A DNA stretch of 30,499 nt from an uncultured Atopobiaceae bacterium (GTDB lineage Bacteria > Actinomycetota > Coriobacteriia > Coriobacteriales > Atopobiaceae). The DNA is taken from assembly GCA_944321005.1 (NCBI GenBank), contig CALUJT010000001.1, positions 1 through 30,499 of the forward strand, given 5' to 3'. Below, one piece after another: positions 14,156 through 21,922 of the stretch. The position numbers and the translations under genes were made by a program. How positions within the stretch are numbered: position 1 is the stretch's first letter; each line of letters opens with the position of its first letter. The notes under the pieces were generated by a model. It saw only the letters and a list, made by a program, of their open reading frames with translations. It had not been told where the DNA came from and did not search any database.

Positions 14156-16918
14156 ATGGCCATGACACACGACTACCTCGACTTTCTCAACCAGAGGGTC
14201 GGCATCGCCCCCGCCAACAGCCAGGAGGAGCTGCAGGCAGCCGAGACCATAGCCGCCCTCATGGCGCAGCACAACGTCGAGCCGAGCATCGAGGAGTTCG
14301 ACGCCCCCGCCGTCTCCGGCCTGGCCCGGGCCATCCTCGCGATCGTCATGTTCCTCGGCGTGCTCGTCTCCGGCTTCGGCGTCATTGCCCTCACGCTGGT
14401 GGGCTTCGTCCTCGCGGCGATCCCGGCCGCGCTGGCGGTCATGAGGCTCTTCGGCCGCGAGCCGTCCCTCTCGCTCGGCCCGCAGGCGCGCAGCCAAAAC
14501 GTGGTCGCCGTGCACCGCGCCACCGGCCCGCTCGTCACCAAGGGGAGCCGCCGCATCGTGGTGATCGCGCACTACGACACCCCGCGCGAGAGCTTCCTGT
14601 ACACCTCTCCCGTGGCGCCCTACGTCCCGCTCATCGTCAAGGCGTCCGCGCCCTGCTCCTATGCCGTTGCCGTGTGCGCCCTCCTGCAGGTCATGGGCTT
14701 CATCCCGGCGCCCGCCCGCATCGTCCTCTGGGTCCTGGGCATCATCGCCTCGGTCCCGGGCCTCGTGCTCGCGGCCGGCGCCATTCACGAGCGCATGTCC
14801 TCCTGCACGCTGGGCGCCAATGACAACAAGTCCGGCGTCGCCGCCCTTCTCGGCGTGATGGAGAACGTCCGCCCGAGCGGTCTCGTCCCGACCCCGCGCG
14901 AGCCCGAGCAGTCCCGCGACATCGACGAGGTCGATGCCGCGGACGAGGCCGAAGCGTCCGACGAGGCCCCCGCGTCCGAGGAGGTCCCCGCGGCGCCCGC
15001 GCCCGTCGAGGTGGTCGGCGTGCGTCACGGCGAGGAGGTCCTGAGGGAGCTCCAGATTCTCCCGGAGACCTGCGAGATCGAGTACTACGTCCCCGCGCCC
15101 GCGCCCGCGCCCGCGACGTTCTCCCCGCGCCCCACGAGCCTCCCCGTCGTGGAGGCCCTGCTTCCGGTCGAGGACGAAACCGTTGCCGAGTCCGAGGAGT
15201 TCGTGGAGGAGACTGCCGGGAAGAACCCGCTCGAGGGCGCCCTCGAGTCCCTGAAGCGGTTTGCCCGCGGCGCCGTCGAGCACGTGCAGGAGCTCATCCG
15301 CTCGCGCACCGAGGCGTCGGACGAGCAGCCGGAGATCGCCCGCGGCGGGGCCGCCGCGGCCGCCGAGCGCGCGCACGAGATGGACCTCGACCCCGAGCCC
15401 GTGCCGCTTGTCCCGCGCGAGTCCGCCGCCGAGCCGAAGCCCGAGCCCGCCGCCGAGGACGCTCCCGTCGTAGACCCCGAGACCACGGCGGAGATCGAGG
15501 CCGAGGTCGACAAGATCCTCTACGAGCCGGCTCCCGAGGAGGCCCCGGTGCCCGAGGAGTTCGACGCCCCCGAGATTCTCGAGGAGGCCGCGGAGGAGCT
15601 CTCCGAGGAGGCCCTGGACGAGGAGCCCGAGCCCGTGGCCGCGGAGGCCGCCGAGCCCGAGGCCGACAACGAGTCCGAGGAGGCCGCGGAGGCCGCGGAG
15701 GCCGCCGTCGAGGACGACCTCGACGAGCCCGAGCCCTCGGCGACCGCTCCCATGGCGGCGGTCTCCCGGGACGAGCAGGAGGAGCCCGAGGCGGAGGGCA
15801 CGCTCCCGATGGAGCCCGTCTCTGCCCCCGAGGTCTCCCGCGAGGACCTCATGTCCACCGGGCGCTTCTCGATCGTCATGGACGACGAGGCCCGCGGCGT
15901 GGGCCCGAAGGACTCCTCCGGTCTCACCGCCATAGACGAGAGCTCCCTCGACATCGATCGCCCCGCCCCCGCCCGCCCGCGCCCGGAGGCCCCCGAGGAC
16001 CCCGAGTGGGGGAAGGCCTCCTTCCGCCCGAGCGTCACCAACGTCGCCCGCAGGGCCTCCCTCTTTGACCTCCCCGACCCGCTCGAGAACGAGGCCGACC
16101 CGTTTGGCGACCCGTCCGCGACGAGGGTTTCCGCAAGGAGGACCACCGCCGCTGCGGCCAGGCGCCCCTCCGTCTCCACCGAGGAGCCCAAGGCGGCTCC
16201 CGGGGTCAGCAGCCCCCAGCCCATCGAGACGCTCTCCTCCGAGCACGCGAAGTCGCGCGCCGGCGGCCTCATGGGCAGGCTCAAGGGCATGTTCTCCGGC
16301 AAGGGCGGCTCCGACGAGAGCTGGCTCGGCTCCGATGACTCCCCCGACGGCGACGACAAGGTCTGGCGCGGCGGCGCCGCCACGCGCAGCGGCCTGCGCC
16401 TCGTGGGCGAGGACGAGGGAGCCCCGAGCGAGGAGGAGCTCCGCGAGGCCGCGCTCGCCCTCGGCGACGACGCGCTCGTGGCGCACGACATCTGGTTCGT
16501 GGCCCTGGGCGGCTCCTCCCTCGACCACGCCGGCATGCGCTCCTTCCTGGCCGAGCACCGCAGCGAGATTCGCGGCAGCTTCGTCATCAACCTCGACTGC
16601 GTCGGGGCGGGCGAGCTCACGCTCCTCACGCACGAGGGCGTCGACGTCAAGCGCCGCGCCGACCGCCGCCTGGGCAGGATCCTCACCAACGTCGCCCGCG
16701 ACGTGCACGTGGAGCTGGGGCAGAGGGACTTCAGCTGGACGTCCACCGACGCCTGGGTCGCCATGAGGTCGTCCCTGAGGGCGCTCACGATCATGGGCGT
16801 GGACGAGAACGGCCTCCCCGCCCTCTCCCACACCCCGATGGATGCCCCCGAGAACGTGAGCGGGGACCAGACGGCCCTGGTGGCCGAGATGGTCACCGAG
16901 GCCATCCGCCGCTCGTAG
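14156..16918 (+). CDS. Membrane-anchored M28-peptidase-like protein split by a long acidic insert, catalytic Glu pair absent
   Basis: The product has 920 residues from ATG 14156, with AAAGGA 7 nt upstream. Four hydrophobic segments are visible at about 57-75, 76-100, 157-180 and 187-210. M28 metal-ligand motifs are H139 (IAHYDTP) and D223 (GANDNKSGVAALL). From about 240 to 770 the chain is low-complexity, rich in Glu, Asp, Pro and Ala, with short EPEP-like runs and a GRLKGMFSGKGG patch. The M28 fold then resumes (HDIWFVALGGSS, NLDCVGAG with D814, SHTPMDAP with H892). Where active M28 enzymes carry the Glu-Glu pair (VALxxEE), residues 785-788 read GGSS. It may be a non-catalytic relative. The four ligand motifs support the fold; the function is unknown. 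Confidence 0.75.
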   Translation: MAMTHDYLDFLNQRVGIAPANSQEELQAAETIAALMAQHNVEPSIEEFDAPAVSGLARAILAIVMFLGVLVSGFGVIALTLVGFVLAAIPAALAVMRLFGREPSLSLGPQARSQNVVAVHRATGPLVTKGSRRIVVIAHYDTPRESFLYTSPVAPYVPLIVKASAPCSYAVAVCALLQVMGFIPAPARIVLWVLGIIASVPGLVLAAGAIHERMSSCTLGANDNKSGVAALLGVMENVRPSGLVPTPREPEQSRDIDEVDAADEAEASDEAPASEEVPAAPAPVEVVGVRHGEEVLRELQILPETCEIEYYVPAPAPAPATFSPRPTSLPVVEALLPVEDETVAESEEFVEETAGKNPLEGALESLKRFARGAVEHVQELIRSRTEASDEQPEIARGGAAAAAERAHEMDLDPEPVPLVPRESAAEPKPEPAAEDAPVVDPETTAEIEAEVDKILYEPAPEEAPVPEEFDAPEILEEAAEELSEEALDEEPEPVAAEAAEPEADNESEEAAEAAEAAVEDDLDEPEPSATAPMAAVSRDEQEEPEAEGTLPMEPVSAPEVSREDLMSTGRFSIVMDDEARGVGPKDSSGLTAIDESSLDIDRPAPARPRPEAPEDPEWGKASFRPSVTNVARRASLFDLPDPLENEADPFGDPSATRVSARRTTAAAARRPSVSTEEPKAAPGVSSPQPIETLSSEHAKSRAGGLMGRLKGMFSGKGGSDESWLGSDDSPDGDDKVWRGGAATRSGLRLVGEDEGAPSEEELREAALALGDDALVAHDIWFVALGGSSLDHAGMRSFLAEHRSEIRGSFVINLDCVGAGELTLLTHEGVDVKRRADRRLGRILTNVARDVHVELGQRDFSWTSTDAWVAMRSSLRALTIMGVDENGLPALSHTPMDAPENVSGDQTALVAEMVTEAIRRS

Positions 16919-16937
16919 GGCTCCCCGACAAGACGAC

Positions 16938-16977
16938 AGCCGGCCCCGCGCGCCCCTCTCGGCGCGCGGGGCCGGCT
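16938..16977 (+). terminator. Terminator-like GC hairpin after the M28-like gene
   Basis: A 17-bp perfect stem (AGCCGGCCCCGCGCGCC, 16938-16954, with its complement at 16961-16977) closes a 6-nt loop. The tail CTGTCTC is only weakly T-rich. It lies between the convergent M28-like gene and bioY and may serve both. Confidence 0.7.
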
Positions 16978-17034
16978 CTGTCTCGGGAACCGTGCGTCTG
17001 TGCTGGGTTGGCCGCGCCGGCCGTCCGAGATGCC

Positions 17035-17574
17035 CTACGCGCGTGGCGCCGGTCTCACCCCCAGTGCGGCGCGGACCCTGCGTCCTGCGGCGACGCCGGC
17101 CAGGAGCTTGGCCGCGTCGGGCCCAACGAACGGGACTACGGCCATGAGGAGCGCCGCTGTGGGGGAGACCCCCATGACGAGGCAGAGCTGGGCGGTTCCC
17201 ACCGCGTAGACGGCAAGAAGGGAGAGCGCGGCGCCAAGGTAGTCTCGCGCGATTTGGGGGAGAGACCCCGCGCGCCGGACGGCCCCGGCCGTCGCCGTCC
17301 CCACGAGAAAGCCCCAGAGGTAGCCGCCCGTTGGGCCGAGCAAGTGCGCCGCACCTCCGCTCAGGCCGGAGAAGACCGGAAGCCCGAGGGACCCGAGGAC
17401 GAGGTAGCACGCCACCGCGAGGAGCGCGCCTCTGCCTCCCAGGGCAACCGGGAGCATGGCCACCACGAGCGTCTGCAGGGTGAAGGGCACGAGGCCCAGG
17501 GGCAGCGTGACGCACGCCGAGACGGCGAGAAGCGCGACGGCCACCCCGCATCGAGCGACCTGCCTGGAATCCAT
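17035..17574 (-). CDS. bioY: Biotin transporter BioY (ECF S component)
   Basis: This 179-residue very hydrophobic protein captures biotin in the membrane and works with an ECF energy-coupling module. The BioY signature is clear: VPFTLQTLVVAMLPVALGGR, then YLVLGSLGLPVFSGLSGG and LLGPTGGYLWGFLVG. About six membrane segments are predicted by eye. The ATG at 17574 follows AAGGAG on the minus strand, and a consensus -10 TATAAT (17627-17632, minus) lies about 55 bp upstream. No ecfA/T genes are adjacent, so it probably uses a shared ECF module. Confidence 0.93.
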   Translation of the reverse strand: MDSRQVARCGVAVALLAVSACVTLPLGLVPFTLQTLVVAMLPVALGGRGALLAVACYLVLGSLGLPVFSGLSGGAAHLLGPTGGYLWGFLVGTATAGAVRRAGSLPQIARDYLGAALSLLAVYAVGTAQLCLVMGVSPTAALLMAVVPFVGPDAAKLLAGVAAGRRVRAALGVRPAPRA

Positions 17575-17626
17575 GGGCCTCTCCTTCAGGTCTTCTGACC
17601 GGGGAACGTCATGAAGCGACCATGCG

Positions 17627-17632
17627 ATTATA
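17627..17632 (-). promoter_or_regulatory. Putative bioY promoter -10 element
   Basis: A perfect TATAAT on the minus strand lies 53 bp upstream of the bioY start. No good -35 hexamer is found at 16-18 bp. A short GGTC-AGAA-GACC dyad lies in the leader. Confidence 0.4.
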
Positions 17633-17672
17633 GGGGCTTTGCGTAAGAGCGCGCCGCGCGCCGTCTGTGTGT

Positions 17673-17678
17673 TAGAAT
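17673..17678 (+). promoter_or_regulatory. Putative -10 element of tRNA-Gly
   Basis: TAGAAT lies 10 nt before the mature tRNA 5' end. The same TAGAAT lies 9 nt before tRNA-Lys (19131-19136), so both tRNA genes seem to use a similar promoter. No convincing -35 is visible. Confidence 0.4.
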
Positions 17679-17688
17679 GCTCTCGCAC

Positions 17689-17763
17689 GCGGGCATCGCC
17701 AAGTGGTAAGGCATCAGCTTCCCAAGCTGACATTCGCGGGTTCGAGTCCCGTTGCCCGCTCCA
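17689..17763 (+). tRNA. tRNA-Gly (anticodon CCC)
   Basis: The cloverleaf is complete: acceptor stem GCGGGCA/TGCCCGC, anticodon arm TCAGC-TTCCCAA-GCTGA with anticodon CCC, and T arm GCGGG-TTCGAGT-CCCGT. CCA is encoded at 17761-17763. Confidence 0.95.
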
Positions 17764-17773
17764 GGACGTGCCA

Positions 17774-17794
17774 GGGCCCCGAAAGGGGCCCTTT
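17774..17794 (+). terminator. Hairpin terminator after tRNA-Gly
   Basis: GGGCCCC-GAAA-GGGGCCC is followed by TTTCC. The stable GNRA-capped stem lies 10 nt after the tRNA. Confidence 0.65.
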
Positions 17795-17844
17795 CCATGA
17801 CGTGGCGCCTGACGCGCCGGACAAACCCCGAAAGGAGGAGCGCC

Positions 17845-19125
17845 TTGGCCTCCCTCCCCATGACAGACGAGGAGTGCCGCCTCGCCACCGAGGCCCTCTC
17901 CGAGCAGATAGACCTCTACGCCAACCTCCTGGTGCGAAAGGGCGTCTCCCTCCAGGAGGGGCAGGAGCTCGTCGTCCAGGCTCCCGTGGAGGCGGCCGAC
18001 TTCGTCCGCCGCGTGGCGCGCTGCGCCTATCGCGCGGGCGCCGGTCACGTGACCGTCATATGGCACGACGATGCCCTGAGCCGCCTCACGTACGAGAGCT
18101 GCGATCTCGCCTACTTCGAGGTCACCCCGTCGTGGCAGGTGGAGCAGCTCAACTCGCTCGCCGAGGCAGGCGCGGCGTTCCTGTTCCTCGAGGGGTCGGA
18201 CCCGGGACACCTCCGCGGGATCGACCCCGCCAAGCCTGCCGCTGCCGCCAGGGCCCGCAACACCCAGTGCCGCGCCTATCGCGACGGCATGGACTTCGGG
18301 ATTAACGCGTGGTGCATCGCGGGCGTCCCCGTGGGGGCGTGGGCGCGCGAGGTGTTTCCCGACGCCTCTTCCGCGGAGGCGCTCTACCGCCTGTGGGTCC
18401 TCATCCTCGAGGTATCCCGCGCGGACGGCGAGGACCCCGCAAGCTCCTGGGAGACGCACAACGCATCCTTCGTGAAGACCAAGCGCTTCCTCAACACGCA
18501 CCGCTTCGACGCGCTGCGCTACGAGTCCTCCAACGGAACCAATCTCATCGTGGGCCTGCCCGAGGGCCACGTGTGGGACGGCGGCGCCGCCCACACCCGC
18601 GAGGGCGTGACCTTCTTCCCCAACATCCCCACCGAGGAGGTCTTCACCTCTCCGGACCGCGGGCGCGCGGAGGGCGTCGTGCACTCGAGCCTCCCGCTCG
18701 TCCGCTCCGGCCAGGTCGTCCGCGACTTCTGGCTGCGCTTCGAGGGCGGTCGCGTGGTCGACTTTGGCGCCGAGCAGGGCTACGAGGTCCTGCGTCACAT
18801 CGTCGAGACCGACGAGGGGTCGCACCGCCTGGGCGAGGTCGCCCTCGTGTCCAAGAACACGCCCATCCGCCAGAGCGAGACCCTCTTCTTCGACACGCTC
18901 TACGACGAGAACGCGAGCTGCCACCTCGCTCTGGGCATGGGCTTCCCCGAGTGCCTCGAGGGAGGCGTCAACCTCTCTAAGGACGAGCTCCTCGCGCGCG
19001 GCGTTAACCAGAGCAGCACCCACGTGGACTTCATGATCGGCTCGGACGACCTCAACGTCTACGGCGTCTCCGCGGACGGGGCCGAGACGCCCGTCTTCGT
19101 GAACGGCCAGTGGGCGTGGGAGTAG
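17845..19125 (+). CDS. M29-family aminopeptidase
   Basis: The 426-residue dizinc/dicobalt aminopeptidase of the AmpS/AmpT/PepS type releases N-terminal residues from peptides in the cytoplasm. The TTG at 17845 is taken as the start because AAAGGAGG (17831-17838) precedes it by 6 nt; an ATG at 17860 is too far from it. Metal-site motifs of M29 are visible in order: NIPTEEVFTSP, HRLGEVALV, YDENASCHLALG and STHVDFMIGSDDLNV. The N-terminal half carries the family's alpha/beta domain (AGAGHVTVIWHDD). It is flanked by two tRNA genes and appears monocistronic. Confidence 0.92.
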   Translation: MASLPMTDEECRLATEALSEQIDLYANLLVRKGVSLQEGQELVVQAPVEAADFVRRVARCAYRAGAGHVTVIWHDDALSRLTYESCDLAYFEVTPSWQVEQLNSLAEAGAAFLFLEGSDPGHLRGIDPAKPAAAARARNTQCRAYRDGMDFGINAWCIAGVPVGAWAREVFPDASSAEALYRLWVLILEVSRADGEDPASSWETHNASFVKTKRFLNTHRFDALRYESSNGTNLIVGLPEGHVWDGGAAHTREGVTFFPNIPTEEVFTSPDRGRAEGVVHSSLPLVRSGQVVRDFWLRFEGGRVVDFGAEQGYEVLRHIVETDEGSHRLGEVALVSKNTPIRQSETLFFDTLYDENASCHLALGMGFPECLEGGVNLSKDELLARGVNQSSTHVDFMIGSDDLNVYGVSADGAETPVFVNGQWAWE

Positions 19126-19130
19126 CGTGC

Positions 19131-19136
19131 TAGAAT
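19131..19136 (+). promoter_or_regulatory. Putative -10 element of tRNA-Lys
   Basis: TAGAAT lies 9 nt before the tRNA-Lys 5' end, matching the arrangement at tRNA-Gly. No clear -35 is seen; upstream sequence is the end of the aminopeptidase gene. Confidence 0.35.
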
Positions 19137-19145
19137 CTACCTCAC

Positions 19146-19221
19146 GCGCCGTTAGCTCAGCTGGTAGAGCAGGGGACTTTTAATCCCAAGGTCCAGGGTT
19201 CGAGACCCTGACGGCGCACCA
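19146..19221 (+). tRNA. tRNA-Lys (anticodon TTT)
   Basis: This is a 76-nt cloverleaf: acceptor GCGCCGT/ACGGCGC, D arm GCTC..GAGC, anticodon loop CTTTTAA, and T arm CAGGG-TTCGAGA-CCCTG. The discriminator is A and CCA is encoded. The top pair of the anticodon stem (27-43) is a G-A mismatch. Confidence 0.95.
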
Positions 19222-19234
19222 CCGCATATGCTTG

Positions 19235-19271
19235 GGGCCGGACGTGCTATTTGGCGTCCGGCCCTCATTTT
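19235..19271 (+). terminator. Rho-independent terminator after tRNA-Lys
   Basis: GGGCCGGACG (19235-19244) pairs with CGTCCGGCCC (19255-19264) around a 10-nt loop. TCATTTT follows. Confidence 0.8.
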
Positions 19272-19562
19272 GTCGACCAAGTTGGCGAACAACGACCACC
19301 TTTTCGACCAAGTCGACCAAATATGGTCGGTCCAGTGCCCCCGACGGGCGCCTCGGCCAACGTTCAGCCGACGCGCACGACCTCGTGGATGCCGGCCTCC
19401 TTGAGAATCTCCACGTCTTCGTCAGTCGCGCCCGTGTCCGCCGCCTGGGGGGACGGCATGAACGAGGTCACGGTCAGGGGGATCGATAAGGGGGCGGGCA
19501 CTTTTGCACGCTGACGTGCAAAGGGGACAGGCACTTTTGCACGCTCGGAAAGGAGAGAGCGC
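19272..19562. other. Gene-free gap with short repeats, possibly debris
   Basis: No convincing gene is seen. TCGACCAA occurs three times within 50 bp (19273-19280, 19304-19311, 19313-19320). A minus-strand reading ending at 19364 (DEDVEILKEAGIHEVVRV then stop) looks protein-like and could be the C-terminal remnant of a lost gene; its family is not recognised. The right end holds the GGCACTTTTGCACGCT repeats and a Shine-Dalgarno for the following pseudogene. Confidence 0.5.
19497..19545. repeat. REP-like repeat pair with hairpin
   Basis: The 16-mer GGCACTTTTGCACGCT occurs directly repeated at 19497-19512 and 19530-19545. Between and overlapping them, TTTGCACG-CTGA-CGTGCAAA (19503-19522) forms a perfect 8-bp tetraloop hairpin. 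GGGGACAGGC links the two, a motif typical of REP-type elements. Confidence 0.6.
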
Positions 19563-20271
19563 ATGATGCTCAAGGAACTTCGCGAGAGGGTGTACGAGGC
19601 AAACATGGGCCTGCCCAGACACGGCCTCGTCGTCTTCACCTGAGGCAACGCTTCGGAGCTCGACCGCGAGAGCGGGCTCTCTGTGATCAAGTCCTTCGGC
19701 GTGGACCACGAGGACCTCACTCTCGCGTCCATGCTCGTGTGCGACCTGGACGGCGGGGTCGTCGAGGGCGGCCTCAACCCGTCCTCCGAGACCGCCACCC
19801 ACGCCTACCTCTATCAGAAGTGGGGCGACAAGATCGGCGGCGTGGTGCACACCCACTCCCCTGGGCGTCTCCTGGGCGCAGGCGGGCCGCGACGTGCCCG
19901 CCTACGGTACCACCCACGCCGACTACTTCTACGGTTCCGTGCCCTGCACGCGCGGCCTCACGGAGGAGGAGATCGAGGAGGCCTACGAGCTCAACACCGG
20001 CAAGGTGATCTACGAGGGCTTCACCGAGAGAGGCATCGACCCTGTGGTCGTGCCCACGGTGCTCGTGCGCAACCACGGACCCTTCTCCTGGGGCAAGGAC
20101 GCCGCCCAGGCGGCCTACCACGCCGTGGTGCTCGAGGAGGTTGCCAAGACGGCCACGCGCACCGAGGCCCTTACCTCCGGAACGGAGCCCGCGCCGCGGT
20201 ACCTTCAGGACAAGCACTACATGCGCAAGCACGGCCTCAACGCAGATTACGGCAAGGGCGAGGCGCACTAA
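19563..20271 (+). pseudogene. Degraded L-ribulose-5-phosphate 4-epimerase (AraD/UlaF family)
   Basis: Joined readings give an almost full-length class II aldolase-like epimerase: MMLKELRERVYEANMGLPRH, GVVHTHSP, then GTTHADYFYGSVPCTR, LVRNHGPFSWGKDAAQA and a C-terminal DKHYMRKHGL. Two kinds of damage are present. A TGA at 19640-19642 replaces the conserved Trp of VFTWGN. A net loss of two bases near 19860-19870 shifts the frame just after HTHSP, where the family reads HSPWAxSWAQAGRD. The phosphate-binding PSG is also changed to SFG. An intact gene would interconvert L-ribulose-5-P and D-xylulose-5-P and feed the pentose-phosphate genes downstream. AAAGGAGA precedes the ATG. Assembly error cannot be excluded, but two lesions make decay likelier. 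Confidence 0.88.
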
Positions 20272-20302
20272 GCCCGTCCTTCTCTGCAATACTTAGGACG
20301 TG

Positions 20303-20317
20303 CGGCGCGAGGCGCCG
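20303..20317 (+). promoter_or_regulatory. Small hairpin in the tal leader
   Basis: CGGCGC-GAG-GCGCCG lies about 27 nt before the tal start, upstream of AAGGAGGGGG. AATACT at 20288-20293 might be a -10 element. The role is uncertain. Confidence 0.3.
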
Positions 20318-20343
20318 TGAAACATGAAAAGGAGGGGGTACAC

Positions 20344-21027
20344 ATGAAGTTCTTCATCGACACCGCCGACCTCGACGAGATTCGCGAGGCAGCGAGCTGG
20401 GGAGTCCTCTCCGGCGTCACCACCAACCCGAGCCTCTACGCCAAGACCGGCGGCAAGCTCGCGGACTTCGAGCCGCACATGGTCAAGATCTGCGAGATCT
20501 GCGAGGGCCTGCCCGTCTCGGCCGAGTCCACCGCCACCACCACCGAGGAGATGATCGCCGAGGGCCGCAGGCTCGCCGCCCTGGCCCCCAACATCGTGGT
20601 CAAGCTCCCCATCTGCGAGGCCTCCCTGCCCGCGACGCACCAGCTCGCCGCCGAGGGCATCCGCGTCAACATGACGCTCATCTTCTCCGCGCCGCAGGCC
20701 CTCATGGCCGCGCGCGCCGGCGCCCGCTACATCAGCCCGTTCGTCGGCCGCTTCGATGACATCGGCGACGAGGGCCTCGACCACCTCGCCGAGATGGTCA
20801 CCGCCGTCAAGAACTACACCTACGGCTACTGGGACGAGGAGGGCGGCCCGGAGATCATCACCGCCTCCGTGCGCACCCCGCACCACGTCACCCAGGCCGC
20901 GCTCATGGGCGCCGACATCGCCACCGTGCCCTTCGGCGCGCTCAAGAAGTGCGTCAAGCACCCGCTGACCGACCAGGGCCTCGCCTCCTTCGAGGCGGAC
21001 TGGGCGAAAGTTGTTGCCTCCCAGTAG
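20344..21027 (+). CDS. tal: Transaldolase / fructose-6-phosphate aldolase-like (TalC type)
   Basis: This 227-residue single-domain class I aldolase transfers or cleaves dihydroxyacetone units in the non-oxidative pentose-phosphate pathway. The Schiff-base lysine is K87 in IVVKLPI. Other family motifs are MKFFIDTADLDEIR at the N-terminus, GVTTNPSL and YISPFVGRFDDIG. The length fits the short TalC/FSA subfamily; transaldolase rather than aldolase activity is suggested by the transketolase genes just downstream, not proven. The ATG follows AAGGAGG. Confidence 0.9.
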   Translation: MKFFIDTADLDEIREAASWGVLSGVTTNPSLYAKTGGKLADFEPHMVKICEICEGLPVSAESTATTTEEMIAEGRRLAALAPNIVVKLPICEASLPATHQLAAEGIRVNMTLIFSAPQALMAARAGARYISPFVGRFDDIGDEGLDHLAEMVTAVKNYTYGYWDEEGGPEIITASVRTPHHVTQAALMGADIATVPFGALKKCVKHPLTDQGLASFEADWAKVVASQ

Positions 21028-21046
21028 GACTTGAGGAATCATCGTT

Positions 21047-21066
21047 GGCGGGGCCTCGGCCCCGCC
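21047..21066 (+). terminator. Intergenic hairpin between tal and transketolase
   Basis: GGCGGGGC-CTCG-GCCCCGCC forms a perfect 8-bp stem with a four-base loop, followed by CTTATC. Without a T-run it is more likely an attenuator or mRNA stabiliser within the cluster. Confidence 0.4.
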
Positions 21067-21091
21067 CTTATCACACGGACAGGGGGTTTGC

Positions 21092-21922
21092 ATGACTGAC
21101 GTTGAGCTCAGGCGCGTTGCCAACGAGATCCGCAAGGGGATCGTCGTGGGCACCCACGCGGCCAAGTCCGGCCACCCGGGAGGCTCGCTCTCCGCGGCTG
21201 ACATCTTCGCCTACCTCTACTTCGAGGAGATGAACGTGGATCCGGCCGACCCGCGCAAGGCCGACCGCGACCGCTTCGTCCTCTCCAAGGGCCACACGGC
21301 CCCGGGCCTCTACGCGGCTCTCGCCGAGCGCGGGTTCTTCCCCAGGGAGGACCTCGAGACCCTGCGCCACATTGGCTCCCACCTGCAGGGCCACCCCAAC
21401 ATGAACGACACGCCGGGCGTGGACATGTCCACGGGCTCCCTCGGCCAGGGCATCTCGGCGGCCGTGGGCATGGCGCTCGCCGCCAAGCACTGGGGCGACG
21501 CGTACCGCACGTACTGCCTGCTCGGCGACGGCGAGATCGAGGAGGGCCAGGTCTGGGAGGCCGCGATGTTCGCCGGCAACCACGGCCTCGACAACCTCGT
21601 CCTCATCGTGGACCACAACGGCCTGCAGATCGACGGCACCATCGAGGAGGTCAACTCCGCGATGCCCATCGCCGACAAGTTCCGCGCCTTCAAGTTCCAC
21701 GTCATCGAGCTCGCCGACGGCAACGACATGGCGCAGATCCGCGCCGCGTTTGCCGCCGCGCGCGAGGTCAAGGGCCAGCCGGTGTGCATCGTGGCCGAGA
21801 CCGTGAAGGGCAAGGGCGTCTCGTTCATGGAGAACCAGGTGGGCTGGCACGGCAAGGCACCCGACGACGCGCAGTTCGAGCAGGCCATGGCCGAGCTCGA
21901 GGCTGCCGGGAAGGAGCTCTAA
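21092..21922 (+). CDS. Transketolase, N-terminal (ThDP-binding) subunit
   Basis: This 276-residue protein corresponds to the N-terminal half of transketolase. The thiamine-diphosphate motif starts at GDG (145-147) in LLGDGEIEEGQVWEA and ends near LIVDHNG. Upstream SGHPGGSLSAADI and LSKGHTAPGLYAAL are active-site segments. It moves two-carbon ketol units between pentose phosphates, together with the C-terminal subunit whose ATG overlaps its stop by one base (TAATG). Split transketolases are common in Actinobacteria and Firmicutes. Confidence 0.95.
   Translation: MTDVELRRVANEIRKGIVVGTHAAKSGHPGGSLSAADIFAYLYFEEMNVDPADPRKADRDRFVLSKGHTAPGLYAALAERGFFPREDLETLRHIGSHLQGHPNMNDTPGVDMSTGSLGQGISAAVGMALAAKHWGDAYRTYCLLGDGEIEEGQVWEAAMFAGNHGLDNLVLIVDHNGLQIDGTIEEVNSAMPIADKFRAFKFHVIELADGNDMAQIRAAFAAAREVKGQPVCIVAETVKGKGVSFMENQVGWHGKAPDDAQFEQAMAELEAAGKEL

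Noticed and set aside
14156..16918. Two separate genes joined by a sequencing artefact in the M28-like gene
   Set aside because: The frame is continuous, codon use is uniform across the acidic insert, and the two halves carry complementary parts of a single M28 fold.
14036..17551. Very long open frame (over 1,100 codons) on the minus strand opposite the M28-like gene, and similar long antisense frames elsewhere
   Set aside because: GC-rich codon bias leaves antisense frames open; the translation is low-complexity Gly/Arg/His/Asp, without motifs, and the opposite strand encodes a recognisable protein (with bioY as the only real gene at its upstream end).
18043..18054. Palindrome GGTCACGTGACC resembling parS
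   Set aside because: Lacks the TTTC/GAAA flanks of parS and lies in aminopeptidase codons; probably chance.
19640..19642. TGA read as tryptophan or selenocysteine in the epimerase-like gene
   Set aside because: A separate frameshift about 220 bp downstream and a changed PSG motif point to a pseudogene; all other genes in the window use TGG for conserved Trp.
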